A DNA stretch of 44,705 bases, from the NCBI GenBank assembly GCA_900551755.1, contig URXK01000014.1:1-44705 (forward strand), in the 5' to 3' direction. Below the pieces are notes generated by a model. The model saw only the letters and a program-made list of their open reading frames with translations. It did no database searches and was not told where the DNA came from. The translations under genes were made by a program, and so were the position numbers. The first letter of the stretch is position 1. Every line of letters starts with the position of its first letter. Positions 35,582 to 43,524 of the stretch are shown in pieces. The stretch comes from an uncultured Eubacterium sp. Lineage in GTDB: Bacteria > Bacillota > Clostridia > Lachnospirales > CAG-274.

Positions 35582-35598
35582 CTGGTAATATTTACCAG
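35582..35598. promoter_or_regulatory. Candidate operator in the spo0A leader
   Basis: A perfect inverted repeat CTGGTAA-TAT-TTACCAG. Related half-sites flank it: TTGGTAA at 35573-35579 and ACTGGTA at 35601-35607. The repeat begins a few bases after the predicted spo0A start of transcription, a position expected of a repressor site; it could instead be a small leader hairpin. Confidence 0.5.
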
Positions 35599-35606
35599 AT
35601 ACTGGT

Positions 35607-35635
35607 ATTATAATACTATTTTTCATAAAATGCAA
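35607..35635 (-). promoter_or_regulatory. Promoter for spo0A
   Basis: On the minus strand TTGCAT (35635-35630), 17-base spacer, consensus TATAAT (35612-35607). It resembles a vegetative sigma-A promoter; I see no clear sigma-H site. Confidence 0.7.
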
Positions 35636-35642
35636 GAGAAAT

Positions 35643-36122
35643 TTATAAATTTTTTGCAGGTTTACCAAATTTTGCCAATGAAGCATTGCTATATCTACGG
35701 TCTTGTGTCACTTCTTGTCCAAACCAGTCAGGACAATTAAATAAAATGGCATCTTTTGTCGATAAAAATTCTACCTCAACATTCATAAATCCAGCAAGAA
35801 ATCCTTTATATATATCCAATTCTGCTTTAAGGTTGTTTTCAATTGGAATAATGTATCTTGTTTTTTCTATGGTATTTCCTTCAACCTTTTTCCATAGATT
35901 GTCAAATTGTTCCTTTGTAAGGTCTAACTCATATTCAATTTTTTTCATTGTTCCTGAACCTTTTACCGTTAAAATATAATTTTCGTCCCATTGTCTTACT
36001 CTAATAGTTGGATTTGTTGAAATATATCCTTGTTTAATCTCGTGTTTTGTAAAATTTTCAATGTTATCTGGTAAATTTTTGATTAAAAATTTTCTTTCTA
36101 TCTCATAAATTTCATTTTTCAT
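35643..36122 (-). CDS. CYTH-domain protein (triphosphate tunnel metalloenzyme family)
   Basis: A 159-residue CYTH protein. The N-terminal ExExK signature is E7-I-E9-R-K11. Alternating charged strands follow (IRVRQW, YILTVKG, KKIEYELDL, KTRYIIP, KAELDIYKG, VEVEF), as expected of an eight-stranded tunnel binding triphosphate and metal. Bacterial members include inorganic triphosphatases, and class IV adenylyl cyclases are relatives; which reaction applies is not decided. The start is the ATG at 36122, with AAGGG eight bases upstream; earlier GTG and ATG codons lie too close to that site. It is upstream of spo0A on the same strand. Confidence 0.85.
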   Translation of the reverse strand: MKNEIYEIERKFLIKNLPDNIENFTKHEIKQGYISTNPTIRVRQWDENYILTVKGSGTMKKIEYELDLTKEQFDNLWKKVEGNTIEKTRYIIPIENNLKAELDIYKGFLAGFMNVEVEFLSTKDAILFNCPDWFGQEVTQDRRYSNASLAKFGKPAKNL

Positions 36123-36133
36123 TTTCATCACCC

Positions 36134-36162
36134 TTGAATTAATATATTTATTTTAGTATAAT
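36134..36162 (+). promoter_or_regulatory. Promoter for the DJ-1-like gene
   Basis: TTGAAT (36134-36139), 17-base spacer, consensus TATAAT (36157-36162). Its -35 hexamer overlaps the ribosome-binding region of the divergent CYTH gene. Confidence 0.7.
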
Positions 36163-36204
36163 TAATTATAACATATTTTATTTGAAATTGGGAGGTTTAA
36201 GTAT

Positions 36205-36747
36205 ATGGTAGTTGTATTTATGGCAAATGGATGTGAAGAAATTGAAGCATTAACTCAGGTTGATGTGTTAAGGAGAGCTGGGATTGAAACTAAGTCAGTA
36301 TCAATAACTACAGAAAAACTTATTAAAGGTGCTCACGGTATAGATTTTATGGCTGATTGTACTATATTTGATATAGATTTTGATAAAGTTGAAATGGTTG
36401 TGCTTCCTGGAGGTCTTGTAGGTAGAAATAACCTTATGAATAGTAAAGAGGTTGTTACTGTTTGTAAAAAGTTTAATGAGTTGGGTAAATTTGTGACAGC
36501 TATATGTGCATCACCAAGTGTATTGGGTGAGAATAATATACTACAGGGTAAAAAGGCAACTTGTTATCCTGGATTTGAAGAACAGTGTCACGGTGCTGAA
36601 ATATCAAATGCTGTAGTTGTAAAAGATGGTAATATTATAACATCAAGAGGTCCTGCTACTGCTATGGATTTTGCTATAGAACTTGTTAAAGCAATAGCAG
36701 GTGATAGTGTTGCTGAAAAAACAGCACAGGGGCTTTTACTTAGATAA
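36205..36747 (+). CDS. DJ-1/PfpI family protein
   Basis: A 180-residue DJ-1/ThiJ/PfpI-superfamily protein like YajL. The conserved nucleophile-elbow cysteine is C101 (FVTAICASPSVLG), with the conserved glutamate near the N-terminus (GCEEIEA). The VVLPGG strand-turn and the TSRGPATAMDFAIELV C-terminal motif match the class. Members act as redox-responsive chaperones or in deglycation; the true role is debated. GGGAGG precedes the ATG. Its last 8 bases overlap the convergent gene at 36740-37132. Confidence 0.9.
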   Translation: MVVVFMANGCEEIEALTQVDVLRRAGIETKSVSITTEKLIKGAHGIDFMADCTIFDIDFDKVEMVVLPGGLVGRNNLMNSKEVVTVCKKFNELGKFVTAICASPSVLGENNILQGKKATCYPGFEEQCHGAEISNAVVVKDGNIITSRGPATAMDFAIELVKAIAGDSVAEKTAQGLLLR

Positions 36748-37132
36748 GTTTAAAAAGCTCTGACAAATTAACACTTGATATTTCTTTTAAATTTAGTTGT
36801 TTAAAGGCTTCTTCAACTTTTTTTATATCTATGTTGTAAATATAGGAAATATCTTTTGGCTGATAAGAATTACAGTTATAATAGCTTAATGATTTTTTGA
36901 AAATTTTGCAAATATAACTGCTACCGTTAAGCATTATAGTTGGTATAATTTCAGATGAAATTTTGCTTAAATGCTTAAACTCAAGTATTTTGTTTATTTC
37001 AGCAGGTGTTATATGTAAGAGATAGCTTAATTCATTAATGTCTACACTTTCATATTTAGATTTTATCATTATATCAAGAGCTTTTAGTGTAGGACATATT
37101 TCATTATAATACAAATTAAAAAAACTTTTCAT
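36740..37132 (-). CDS. Protein of unknown function with two HTH-like repeats
   Basis: A 130-residue protein I do not recognise. Two segments resemble each other: ELSYLLHITPAEINKILEFK...LSKIS (about 34-59) and DISYIYNIDIKKVEEAFKQL...LKEIS (about 93-118). Both have the S-Y-x(3)-I turn pattern of helix-turn-helix units, suggesting an internal duplication and a DNA-binding or protein-binding role. There are no membrane segments. AAGGAG lies about 6 bases before the ATG, so translation is likely. The 3' end overlaps the DJ-1 gene tail to tail. Confidence 0.7.
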   Translation of the reverse strand: MKSFFNLYYNEICPTLKALDIMIKSKYESVDINELSYLLHITPAEINKILEFKHLSKISSEIIPTIMLNGSSYICKIFKKSLSYYNCNSYQPKDISYIYNIDIKKVEEAFKQLNLKEISSVNLSELFKLI

Positions 37133-37219
37133 AGTATTACTCCTTATACGATTATATGTTTAGTATAATGTTTAATATTTTATATGTCTAGTTGTAAATA
37201 TTGGAATGGAGTGTTGAGT

Positions 37220-37738
37220 ATGAATGCATTGCAGAGATACTTTGATTACAGACAGGCACTAATTGAGCAATATACAAAAGGCGATTTAACTAAGAAAGAA
37301 TATCTTAACTTAAATTTAGATGCAGTATTATCATTAAAAGACGAGCCTTTTAAAAGAGTTGATTCAGTAGAAAAGGGGCTATTCAACTATCAATTTTTTA
37401 ATGCAATGGCAAAAGATGCTTCTATGGAGGCAAAAAAATATGCAAGCAAAGATTTTTGTAGCATATATACTGAACAAGTAAATTATTATTACAATAGAAA
37501 AGATAATGCAACTATGAAAATATTAGAACTTTTAGATTTTATTGGTATTGAATCTTATTTTATAAAAGTTAAAAGTAAAGAGCTAAAAAATAAGTTGTTT
37601 GAAATTGTTTTAAAAGATAATGGTATGATATTACACTCAACATCAGAAGCAGTTTTAAATCGACTAAGAGAAGAAAACTGCTTCAGTGAATGTGTAAGAA
37701 AATCTTTAATAGATAATTATATTAACCATAAATATTAA
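37220..37738 (+). CDS. DUF6648-like conserved Clostridial protein
   Basis: A 172-residue soluble protein. The N-terminal FDYRQALIEQYTKGDLTKKEYL and the mid motif FKRVDSVEKGLFNYQFFNAMAKDASMEAK are recognised from memory as a conserved Clostridial family (DUF6648); the function is unknown to me. The start is the ATG at 37220, with GGAG 8 bases upstream; an upstream in-frame ATG at 37184 lacks a site. It ends one base before the convergent exporter gene, with no terminator space between them. Confidence 0.75.
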   Translation: MNALQRYFDYRQALIEQYTKGDLTKKEYLNLNLDAVLSLKDEPFKRVDSVEKGLFNYQFFNAMAKDASMEAKKYASKDFCSIYTEQVNYYYNRKDNATMKILELLDFIGIESYFIKVKSKELKNKLFEIVLKDNGMILHSTSEAVLNRLREENCFSECVRKSLIDNYINHKY

Positions 37739-37739
37739 T

Positions 37740-38180
37740 TTAAAAGGCAATTTCTTTTATTTTATATATTATTTTTATAGTAGAGGAAACAATCATTATT
37801 CCAGCGGCTATAGCTGCAGCAATAAAGAGGGTTTCCTTTCCTTTTAATATAAAATTTAACCAATCACTTCTTATGGCATAATTTATTGCATAGTACAATG
37901 AACCACCTGGAATTAATATTATAAGGTTTGGTACTAAAAAAGTTGTTGTTGGTGTTTTTATTATTCTGGCAGCTATTTCTGTATATAATGTTAAAAATAT
38001 TGTTGTAAATAAGCATTGCAAAATTTCGTTATTAAGAAACATAAGCATTAAATATAAAGCCCAACTTAATATACCACCGATAAATGGAATTATTAATCTC
38101 TTACCTTTTACATTATATAAAACTGCAAAGCCAAATGATGCAATTCCTGCTGTTAAAATTTGTATAAAATATCCTATCAT
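37740..38180 (-). CDS. Threonine/serine exporter, small subunit (DUF3815/YjjB-like)
   Basis: A 146-residue membrane protein with four or five helices. The family signature VPNLIILIPGGSLYYAINYAI is at about 90-110. In Corynebacterium ThrE this domain is fused to the DUF1212 domain; here it is a separate chain encoded just downstream of it, as in the YjjP/YjjB pair of E. coli. The start is the ATG at 38180 with GGAGG upstream. The transported substrate (threonine/serine or dicarboxylate) is not decided. Confidence 0.85.
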   Translation of the reverse strand: MIGYFIQILTAGIASFGFAVLYNVKGKRLIIPFIGGILSWALYLMLMFLNNEILQCLFTTIFLTLYTEIAARIIKTPTTTFLVPNLIILIPGGSLYYAINYAIRSDWLNFILKGKETLFIAAAIAAGIMIVSSTIKIIYKIKEIAF

Positions 38181-38192
38181 TGTAACCTCCAA

Positions 38193-38951
38193 CTATAATA
38201 TAAATTTACCCAAGTATACAGTGGCAATAACAAAGCCTAATGTTACAGCAGTGGCTTTTATAATACTTTCAGCAAACCTAAGTAACCCTGACATTGTATC
38301 ACCACTTATCATATCTCTTAATGAATTTGTTATAGCTACTCCAGGAATCATAAGCATAATATTACCAATTACAATATTATCCAAATCTTTACCAAATCCT
38401 ATTTTTACAAATACAACTGCAAAAAAACCTATTACAAAAGCTATTATCATTGTTAATAAAGCAATATTAGCATCAATGTAATTAAACTTTGTAATAAGGC
38501 AATACATCATTAGACCTAATACTCCAGAAGCAATACCATCAATAAAATTGCCACCAAAAAATATAGTAAGAGAAAAAGCAATAACAGAATATATTACAGC
38601 AAAAATCTTTTTAGAATAAAGAGAACTTTTAATAATTTTATCGTAGCTTTTTCTTATGTATGATATATCTGGATTATTTTGACATATATATCTTGATAGA
38701 CTATTTAATTTATCTAGTCTATCTAAATTTGTGTTATAGTTAATTATTCTTTTTGTTTGTGTATATATATTTTCGTTATTTTTTATTGTTATAATTATGC
38801 AAGAAGTAATTGTAAATACATTAACTTCTGAAATATTATATGACTTAAATATTCTCGAAGCTGTATCTTCTACACGGCTAATTTCAGCACCACATTCAAG
38901 CATTTCTTTACATATATTTATAACTAAATCCAAAAGTTTATTATATTCCAA
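38193..38951 (-). CDS. Threonine/serine exporter, large subunit (DUF1212/YjjP-like)
   Basis: A 252-residue protein with a cytoplasmic N-terminal region (about 1-115) containing CGAEISRVEDTASRI, the DUF1212 signature, then five or so membrane helices with MLMIPGVAITNSLRDMISGDTMSGLLR. It pairs with the small subunit downstream (12-base gap). The start is TTG at 38951, supported by AGGAGG seven bases upstream and by the lack of an upstream ATG. Together the two chains form a ThrE-type exporter. Confidence 0.88.
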   Translation of the reverse strand: MEYNKLLDLVINICKEMLECGAEISRVEDTASRIFKSYNISEVNVFTITSCIIITIKNNENIYTQTKRIINYNTNLDRLDKLNSLSRYICQNNPDISYIRKSYDKIIKSSLYSKKIFAVIYSVIAFSLTIFFGGNFIDGIASGVLGLMMYCLITKFNYIDANIALLTMIIAFVIGFFAVVFVKIGFGKDLDNIVIGNIMLMIPGVAITNSLRDMISGDTMSGLLRFAESIIKATAVTLGFVIATVYLGKFIL

Positions 38952-39067
38952 TTTTTTTCCTCCTTTATTTGATAAAAATAGTATAACACTTAAATATTAA
39001 TAAGACAAGGAAGTATAAACAATAAATATTTGTCAATAATAGTAAAATGTATTTTACAATTAAATAG

Positions 39068-39096
39068 TTGAAATAATGGTATATATAGTTTAAAAT
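39068..39096 (+). promoter_or_regulatory. Promoter for the DUF503 gene
   Basis: TTGAAA (39068-39073), 17-base spacer, TAAAAT (39091-39096). Confidence 0.6.
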
Positions 39097-39115
39097 AAAC
39101 TTGGAGGTGGTATTT

Positions 39116-39397
39116 ATGATAATAGGTGCTTGTACAGTTTATTTGACTGCTGAATGGTGCAACTCTCTTAAAGAGAAAAGAATGGTTGTAAAAAGTATTG
39201 TAGAAAAGGCTAAGCATAAGTTTAATATTTCAATTGCTGAAGTAGATAGACAAGACATTCATAAATCAATAGTAATCGGTTTTACATGTGTTACAAATGA
39301 AGTAAGACACGCAGATGAAATTATAGAAAATGTGCTTAACTACATAGAGAGAAGTACCGATGCAGTTATTGATGATGTAGAAAGGGAAATTTTTTAA
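39116..39397 (+). CDS. DUF503 family protein (YlxP-like)
   Basis: A 93-residue protein. It matches YlxP/DUF503: TVYLTAEWCNSLKEKRMVVKSIVEKAKHKFNISIAEVD, then a second half with VTNEVRHADEIIENVLNYIE. YlxP is found in translation-related operons and is sometimes annotated as a ribosome-binding-factor-like protein, but its function is not established to my knowledge. The start is the ATG at 39116 after GGAGG. It stands 76 bases before tig. Confidence 0.88.
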   Translation: MIIGACTVYLTAEWCNSLKEKRMVVKSIVEKAKHKFNISIAEVDRQDIHKSIVIGFTCVTNEVRHADEIIENVLNYIERSTDAVIDDVEREIF

Positions 39398-39425
39398 AAA
39401 AAAGCTGGATTTTTTTGTAATCTTA

Positions 39426-39434
39426 TGTTATAAT
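39426..39434 (+). promoter_or_regulatory. Extended -10 promoter for tig
   Basis: TGT followed by TATAAT (39429-39434). The -35 region (TGGATT, 17 bases upstream) is weak, so the extended -10 probably carries recognition. Confidence 0.55.
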
Positions 39435-39472
39435 GCTAAGAAGTGCAATTATGTTTTAAGGAGGATATATTA

Positions 39473-40747
39473 ATGAGCACAGTTGAAAATATCGAGAAGA
39501 ACAAGGTAAAGATTTCTTTTACTGTTGATGCAGAAACTTTTGAAAAGGGTATGGACTACTCTTATAATAAGAACAAGGGTTCTATTAATATTCAGGGCTT
39601 TAGAAAAGGTAAGGCTCCTAGAAAGTTAATTGAAGCTCAGTATGGTAAGGCAATTTTCTATGATGATGCTGTAAACTTCGTTTTACCAGAGGCTTATGAT
39701 GCTGCTGTTGCTGAAAACAATCTTGAGGTTGTTGCTAAGCCTGAAATCGATGTTACATCTATTGATGAAAATGGTGTATCTTTCACAGCTGAAGTTTGGG
39801 TTAAGCCAGAGGTTACTCTTGGTGAATATAAGGGTTTAACTTTTGAAAAGAAAGACCCAAATCCTACAGATGAAGATATTGATGCAGAACTTAAGAAGGA
39901 ACAGGAAAAGGCAGCTAGAATTGTTGATGTAACTGACAGACCTGTTCAGAATGGTGATATTGCAAATATTGACTTTAAGGGCTTTATTGATGATGTAGCT
40001 TTTGAAGGTGGCGAAGGTAAGGATTTTGACTTAGAAATCGGTTCTCATACATTTATTGACAATTTTGAAGACCAGTTAGTTGGTGCAGAAATTGGTCAGG
40101 ATGTAGTTGTTAATGTTACTTTCCCAGAAAATTATGGTAAGGAAGATTTAGCAAACAAGCCAGCTAAGTTTGAAGTTAAGGTTAATGGTATCAAGTTTAA
40201 GGAACTTCCAGAATTAACAGATGAGTTTATTCAGGATACAACTGAATTTGAGAACATTAAGGAATATAGAAACGAAATTTGTGGTAACCTTTTAGCTGCA
40301 AATATTCAGAAGTTCAAGTCTGAAAAGGAAGAAGAACTTATTAATAAGTTAGTTGAAGTTTGTGAAATGGATATTCCACAGGCTATGATTGATGCTGATG
40401 TTGATATGAAGATTCAGGATTATGCATTCCAGTTACAGCAGCAGGGTATTAGCTTAGATATGTACTTACAGTATATGGGTCAGACTATGGACTCAATGAG
40501 AGAAGCATATAAGCCATTATCTGAAAACCATGTAAAGGCTAGACTTGCACTTGAGGCTGTAGCTAAGGCTGAAAACCTTGAAGTAACTGATGAAGATGTT
40601 AAGGAAGAAGCTGAAAAGGTAGCTAAGGCTTATGGTGTAACAGCTGATGACATTATGAAGAGTGCTGACTTTGTAAAGAGCGTTAAGAGTGATTTACTTA
40701 GACAGAAGGCTTTAAAGGTAATTGAAGAAGCTGCTAAGGAAGCTTAA
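39473..40747 (+). CDS. tig: Trigger factor
   Basis: A 424-residue ribosome-bound chaperone and prolyl isomerase. The N-terminal domain has the ribosome-binding signature GFRKGKAPRKLIEAQYG (about 43-59). The FKBP-like PPIase domain is at about 150-240 (VQNGDIANIDFKGFIDDVAFEGG ... FPENYGKEDLANKPAKFEVKVN). The C-terminal helical arms follow. The start is at MSTVEN with AAGGAGG upstream. It is the first gene of a tig-clpP-clpX cluster, a common order. Confidence 0.96.
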   Translation: MSTVENIEKNKVKISFTVDAETFEKGMDYSYNKNKGSINIQGFRKGKAPRKLIEAQYGKAIFYDDAVNFVLPEAYDAAVAENNLEVVAKPEIDVTSIDENGVSFTAEVWVKPEVTLGEYKGLTFEKKDPNPTDEDIDAELKKEQEKAARIVDVTDRPVQNGDIANIDFKGFIDDVAFEGGEGKDFDLEIGSHTFIDNFEDQLVGAEIGQDVVVNVTFPENYGKEDLANKPAKFEVKVNGIKFKELPELTDEFIQDTTEFENIKEYRNEICGNLLAANIQKFKSEKEEELINKLVEVCEMDIPQAMIDADVDMKIQDYAFQLQQQGISLDMYLQYMGQTMDSMREAYKPLSENHVKARLALEAVAKAENLEVTDEDVKEEAEKVAKAYGVTADDIMKSADFVKSVKSDLLRQKALKVIEEAAKEA

Positions 40748-40773
40748 TTATTTGCTAATAAAGTGTAATATTA

Positions 40774-40814
40774 ATCAAGGTAAGTTTATTTATATAAATT
40801 TACCTTGATATTTT
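40774..40814 (+). terminator. Long hairpin between tig and clpP
   Basis: A 16-bp stem (40774-40789 with 40794-40809, one G-U pair, TTAT loop), followed by ATTTTC. It could be a partial terminator or an mRNA-processing and stability element tuning clpP-clpX against tig. Confidence 0.6.
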
Positions 40815-40832
40815 CTAATGGGAGGTATATTA

Positions 40833-41417
40833 ATGAGTTTGGTACCTATTGTTGTTGAAAAAACTTCTGGTGGTGAAAGGTCTTATGATATTTATTCTAG
40901 ACTTTTACAGGACAGAATTATATTTTTAGGTGAAGAAGTAAATGATACTACAGCTAGCCTTGTTGTAGCTCAGTTACTCTTTCTTGCAGCAGATGACCCT
41001 GATAAGGATATTAACTTGTATATTAATAGTCCTGGTGGTTCAGTAACTGCTGGTCTTGCTATTTATGATACTATGCAGTATATTAAACCAGATGTTTCTA
41101 CTATCTGTGTAGGTATGGCTGCTAGTATGGGTGCGTTTCTTTTAGCTGGTGGTGCAAAAGGTAAAAGATATGCTTTACCTAATTCAGAAATTATGATTCA
41201 TCAGCCTTTAGGCGGTGCTCAGGGGCAAGCAACAGATATTAAAATTCATGCAGAATATATACTTAAAATTAGAGATAAGCTTAATAAAATGCTGTCTGAA
41301 AATACTGGAAAGCCTTTAAATATAATTGAGGCAGACACAGACAGAGATAATTTTATGTCTGCTGAAGAAGCTGTTGAATATGGTCTTATTGATTCAGTAA
41401 TAACAAAGCCTCAATAA
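40833..41417 (+). CDS. clpP: ATP-dependent Clp protease proteolytic subunit
   Basis: A 194-residue serine protease forming the ClpP tetradecamer. The catalytic triad is S98 (GMAASMGAF), H123 ([10 protein letters not shown]) and D172 ([13 protein letters not shown]). The N-terminus carries [25 protein letters not shown]. The start is at MSLVPI with GGGAGG upstream. It is 12 bases ahead of clpX, its unfoldase partner. I see no CtsR or HrcA heat-shock operator upstream. Confidence 0.97.
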   Translation: MSLVPIVVEKTSGGERSYDIYSRLLQDRIIFLGEEVNDTTASLVVAQLLFLAADDPDKDINLYINSPGGSVTAGLAIYDTMQYIKPDVSTICVGMAASMGAFLLAGGAKGKRYALPNSEIMIHQPLGGAQGQATDIKIHAEYILKIRDKLNKMLSENTGKPLNIIEADTDRDNFMSAEEAVEYGLIDSVITKPQ

Positions 41418-41429
41418 AGGAAAGAGAGG

Positions 41430-42713
41430 ATGTCAACAAAAATGGATGATGAAAAATTAAGGTGTTCATTCTGTGGTAAAGCTCAGGATGAAGTAAAAAA
41501 ACTTATAGCAGGACCTCATGTATATATTTGTAACGAATGTATTAGATTGTGTCAAGATATATTAAAAGACGAATTAAATAATACAGATGAAGAATTTGAA
41601 TTAAAAGATGATTTGCCTACTCCTGCTGAAATTAAATCCGTTCTTGATGAATATGTAATTGGTCAAGATGATGCTAAAAAAGTTTTGTCTGTTGCTGTTT
41701 ATAATCATTACAAAAGAATATCTGCAATGGATATTAAAAGCGATGTTGAGTTACAAAAGAGTAATATCCTCTTAGTTGGTCCTACAGGTGTTGGTAAAAC
41801 GCTTTTAGCTCAAACAATGGCAAAACTTTTGAATGTTCCTTTTGCTATAGCTGACGCAACAAGTCTTACTGAAGCGGGCTATGTTGGCGAAGATGTTGAA
41901 AATATACTTTTAAAAATAATTCAGGCAGCTGACTTTGATATTGAAAAGGCTCAAAGAGGTATTATTTATATTGATGAAATTGATAAAATTGCCAGAAAAT
42001 CTGATAATCCATCAATAACTAGAGATGTTAGTGGTGAAGGTGTTCAACAAGCCTTACTTAAAATATTAGAAGGTACTGTTGCTAATGTTCCACCTCAGGG
42101 TGGTAGAAAGCATCCACATCAAGAATTTATACAGATAGATACAACTAATATCTTATTTGTATTAGGTGGTGCTTTTGCTGGTATCGAAAAGATTATTGAT
42201 AGAAGATTAACTAAAAAGGTTATTGGCTTTGGTGCTGATGTTAAATCTGATGATGACATTAAACATAGTGACATACTTAAAAATATTCTTCCTCAGGATT
42301 TAGTTAAGTATGGACTTATTCCAGAAATTATAGGTAGAATGCCTGTTGTTGCTACTCTTAAAAGTCTTGATGAAGATGCGTTGATTAAGATTTTAACTGA
42401 GCCAAAGAATGCCTTAACTAAACAGTATGAGTATATGCTTAAGTTAGATGGTGTTGAACTTGAATTTACACCAGAAGCATTAGATGCAATTGCTAAGAAA
42501 GCTATTGAACAAGAAACTGGTGCTAGAGGTCTTAGGGCTATAGTTGAAACATTTATGAATGATATAATGTATCAAGTGCCTTCAGAAGAAAATATTGAAA
42601 AGTGTATAATTACTAAAGATACTGTTAATGGTAACGGCAAACCAGAGTTCTTTTATAAAGAAAATAAAAAATCCGATAAAAAATCTGCAAAGAAAAAAGA
42701 AAATATAGGATAA
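41430..42713 (+). CDS. clpX: Clp protease ATP-binding subunit ClpX
   Basis: A 427-residue AAA+ unfoldase that feeds ClpP. The N-terminal zinc-binding domain has C12xxC15 and C34xxC37. Walker A is GPTGVGKT (about 119-126) and Walker [10 protein letters not shown]. The ClpP-docking IGF-type loop is present as KVIGFGAD, and the pore and arginine motifs are in place. The C-terminus ends in a lysine-rich tail. An AGGAAAGAGAGG purine stretch precedes the ATG. A terminator follows. Confidence 0.97.
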   Translation: MSTKMDDEKLRCSFCGKAQDEVKKLIAGPHVYICNECIRLCQDILKDELNNTDEEFELKDDLPTPAEIKSVLDEYVIGQDDAKKVLSVAVYNHYKRISAMDIKSDVELQKSNILLVGPTGVGKTLLAQTMAKLLNVPFAIADATSLTEAGYVGEDVENILLKIIQAADFDIEKAQRGIIYIDEIDKIARKSDNPSITRDVSGEGVQQALLKILEGTVANVPPQGGRKHPHQEFIQIDTTNILFVLGGAFAGIEKIIDRRLTKKVIGFGADVKSDDDIKHSDILKNILPQDLVKYGLIPEIIGRMPVVATLKSLDEDALIKILTEPKNALTKQYEYMLKLDGVELEFTPEALDAIAKKAIEQETGARGLRAIVETFMNDIMYQVPSEENIEKCIITKDTVNGNGKPEFFYKENKKSDKKSAKKKENIG

Positions 42714-42723
42714 CAGTCCACAT

Positions 42724-42753
42724 TAAAAGCTCGTTTTATGCGAGCTTTTATTT
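42724..42753 (+). terminator. Terminator after clpX
   Basis: A 10-bp stem TAAAAGCTCG/CGAGCTTTTA with a 7-base loop, followed by TTTAAT. Confidence 0.8.
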
Positions 42754-42768
42754 AATAGATTATATAAT

Positions 42769-42805
42769 AAAAAGGCTGAACAAAATAAAATATTTTGAAC
42801 AGCCT
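42769..42805 (-). terminator. Terminator for the P-loop gene (minus strand)
   Basis: Read on the minus strand, AGGCTG (42805-42800) pairs with CAGCCT (42778-42773), with a second stem CAAAATA/TATTTTG inside a symmetric 2x2 internal loop; TTTT follows. Confidence 0.8.
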
Positions 42806-42825
42806 CTCTTATAAATTATATGTAA

Positions 42826-43239
42826 TTAAATTAATACATCAGCAATTTCTTTTGGTAAATCAGTAGGAAGTGTGTTAGCGGCAGCAATAAAATCAATATT
42901 GTATTTGTCACCAATAGCCTTAAGTTTAGCTACTAATTTAATAATATCTTCGCTGTCAAGTTTAGCTACGATCTTGAAAATACCATCAATAAAAATCTTT
43001 TCAATATCGTTATTCTGAGAAAGAATACCGTAAATAAAACCAACTAATTCTCTATAATTTGCTAATGGAAATTCAGCTACTTCAACAAATCTTACATCGT
43101 GGTCTAAGTCGTAAATGTGTCTACTGTCATCATCAATATATACAACACAACCATTAGTGCTTTTAACTGCGTTATTAGCCATCTCTAATAACTTCTTTGT
43201 CTTACCTTCGCCTTTTTCACCTGCTAAAATCTGTACCAT
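42826..43239 (-). CDS. Small P-loop ATP-binding protein, function unknown
   Basis: A 137-residue protein. Walker A is at 7-14 (GEKGEGKT), and a Walker-B-like strand DIEKIFIDGIFKIV lies at about 80-93. It is far shorter than a full RecA-type or AAA+ ATPase, so only a minimal nucleotide-binding fold is present. I recall similar short proteins in Lachnospiraceae, sometimes loosely labelled PilT-like; nothing here supports pilus function. The start at MVQIL has AAGGAGGAG upstream. It is divergent from a topoisomerase B-subunit gene, with 285 bases between. Confidence 0.75.
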   Translation of the reverse strand: MVQILAGEKGEGKTKKLLEMANNAVKSTNGCVVYIDDDSRHIYDLDHDVRFVEVAEFPLANYRELVGFIYGILSQNNDIEKIFIDGIFKIVAKLDSEDIIKLVAKLKAIGDKYNIDFIAAANTLPTDLPKEIADVLI

Positions 43240-43264
43240 AATAATCTCCTCCTTGAAATGAATT

Positions 43265-43280
43265 TGAAGAAATTTCTTCA
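43265..43280. repeat. Perfect 16-bp palindrome upstream of the P-loop gene
   Basis: TGAAGAAATTTCTTCA reads the same on both strands. It lies 25 bases upstream of the P-loop gene's start codon, next to its ribosome-binding region, and could be an operator. Confidence 0.4.
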
Positions 43281-43466
43281 TTCAATTATTACCAAATAAG
43301 ATATTTAAAAATATGGTAATAATAAACAATGATATAATTCACTGTTGCTTTATAATATATATATTCAACAAATATTTTAACTTTCCTTTTATTTTTTTAA
43401 AAAATTTTATATTTTTAATTTATATTGACAAATTTGTAATTCTACTTATTTAATGGTAAATTTATC

Positions 43467-43496
43467 TTGACAAACATTTGATTTATAGGTTAATAT
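43467..43496 (+). promoter_or_regulatory. Promoter for the topoisomerase gene
   Basis: Consensus TTGACA (43467-43472), 18-base spacer, TAATAT (43491-43496). A second TTGACA lies further upstream (near 43426) without a good -10. Confidence 0.5.
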
Positions 43497-43524
43497 TATA
43501 AGGATGTAGAAAGGATAGACTCTT

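Noticed and set aside
38990..39217. 75-codon minus-strand frame over the DUF503 gene
   Set aside because: It overlaps a real gene on the opposite strand, has no ribosome-binding site and shows no family pattern.
43420..43440. ACAAATTTGT palindrome upstream of the topoisomerase gene
   Set aside because: A 10-bp palindrome of mainly A and T bases is expected by chance here, and it overlaps a TTGACA without a matching -10.
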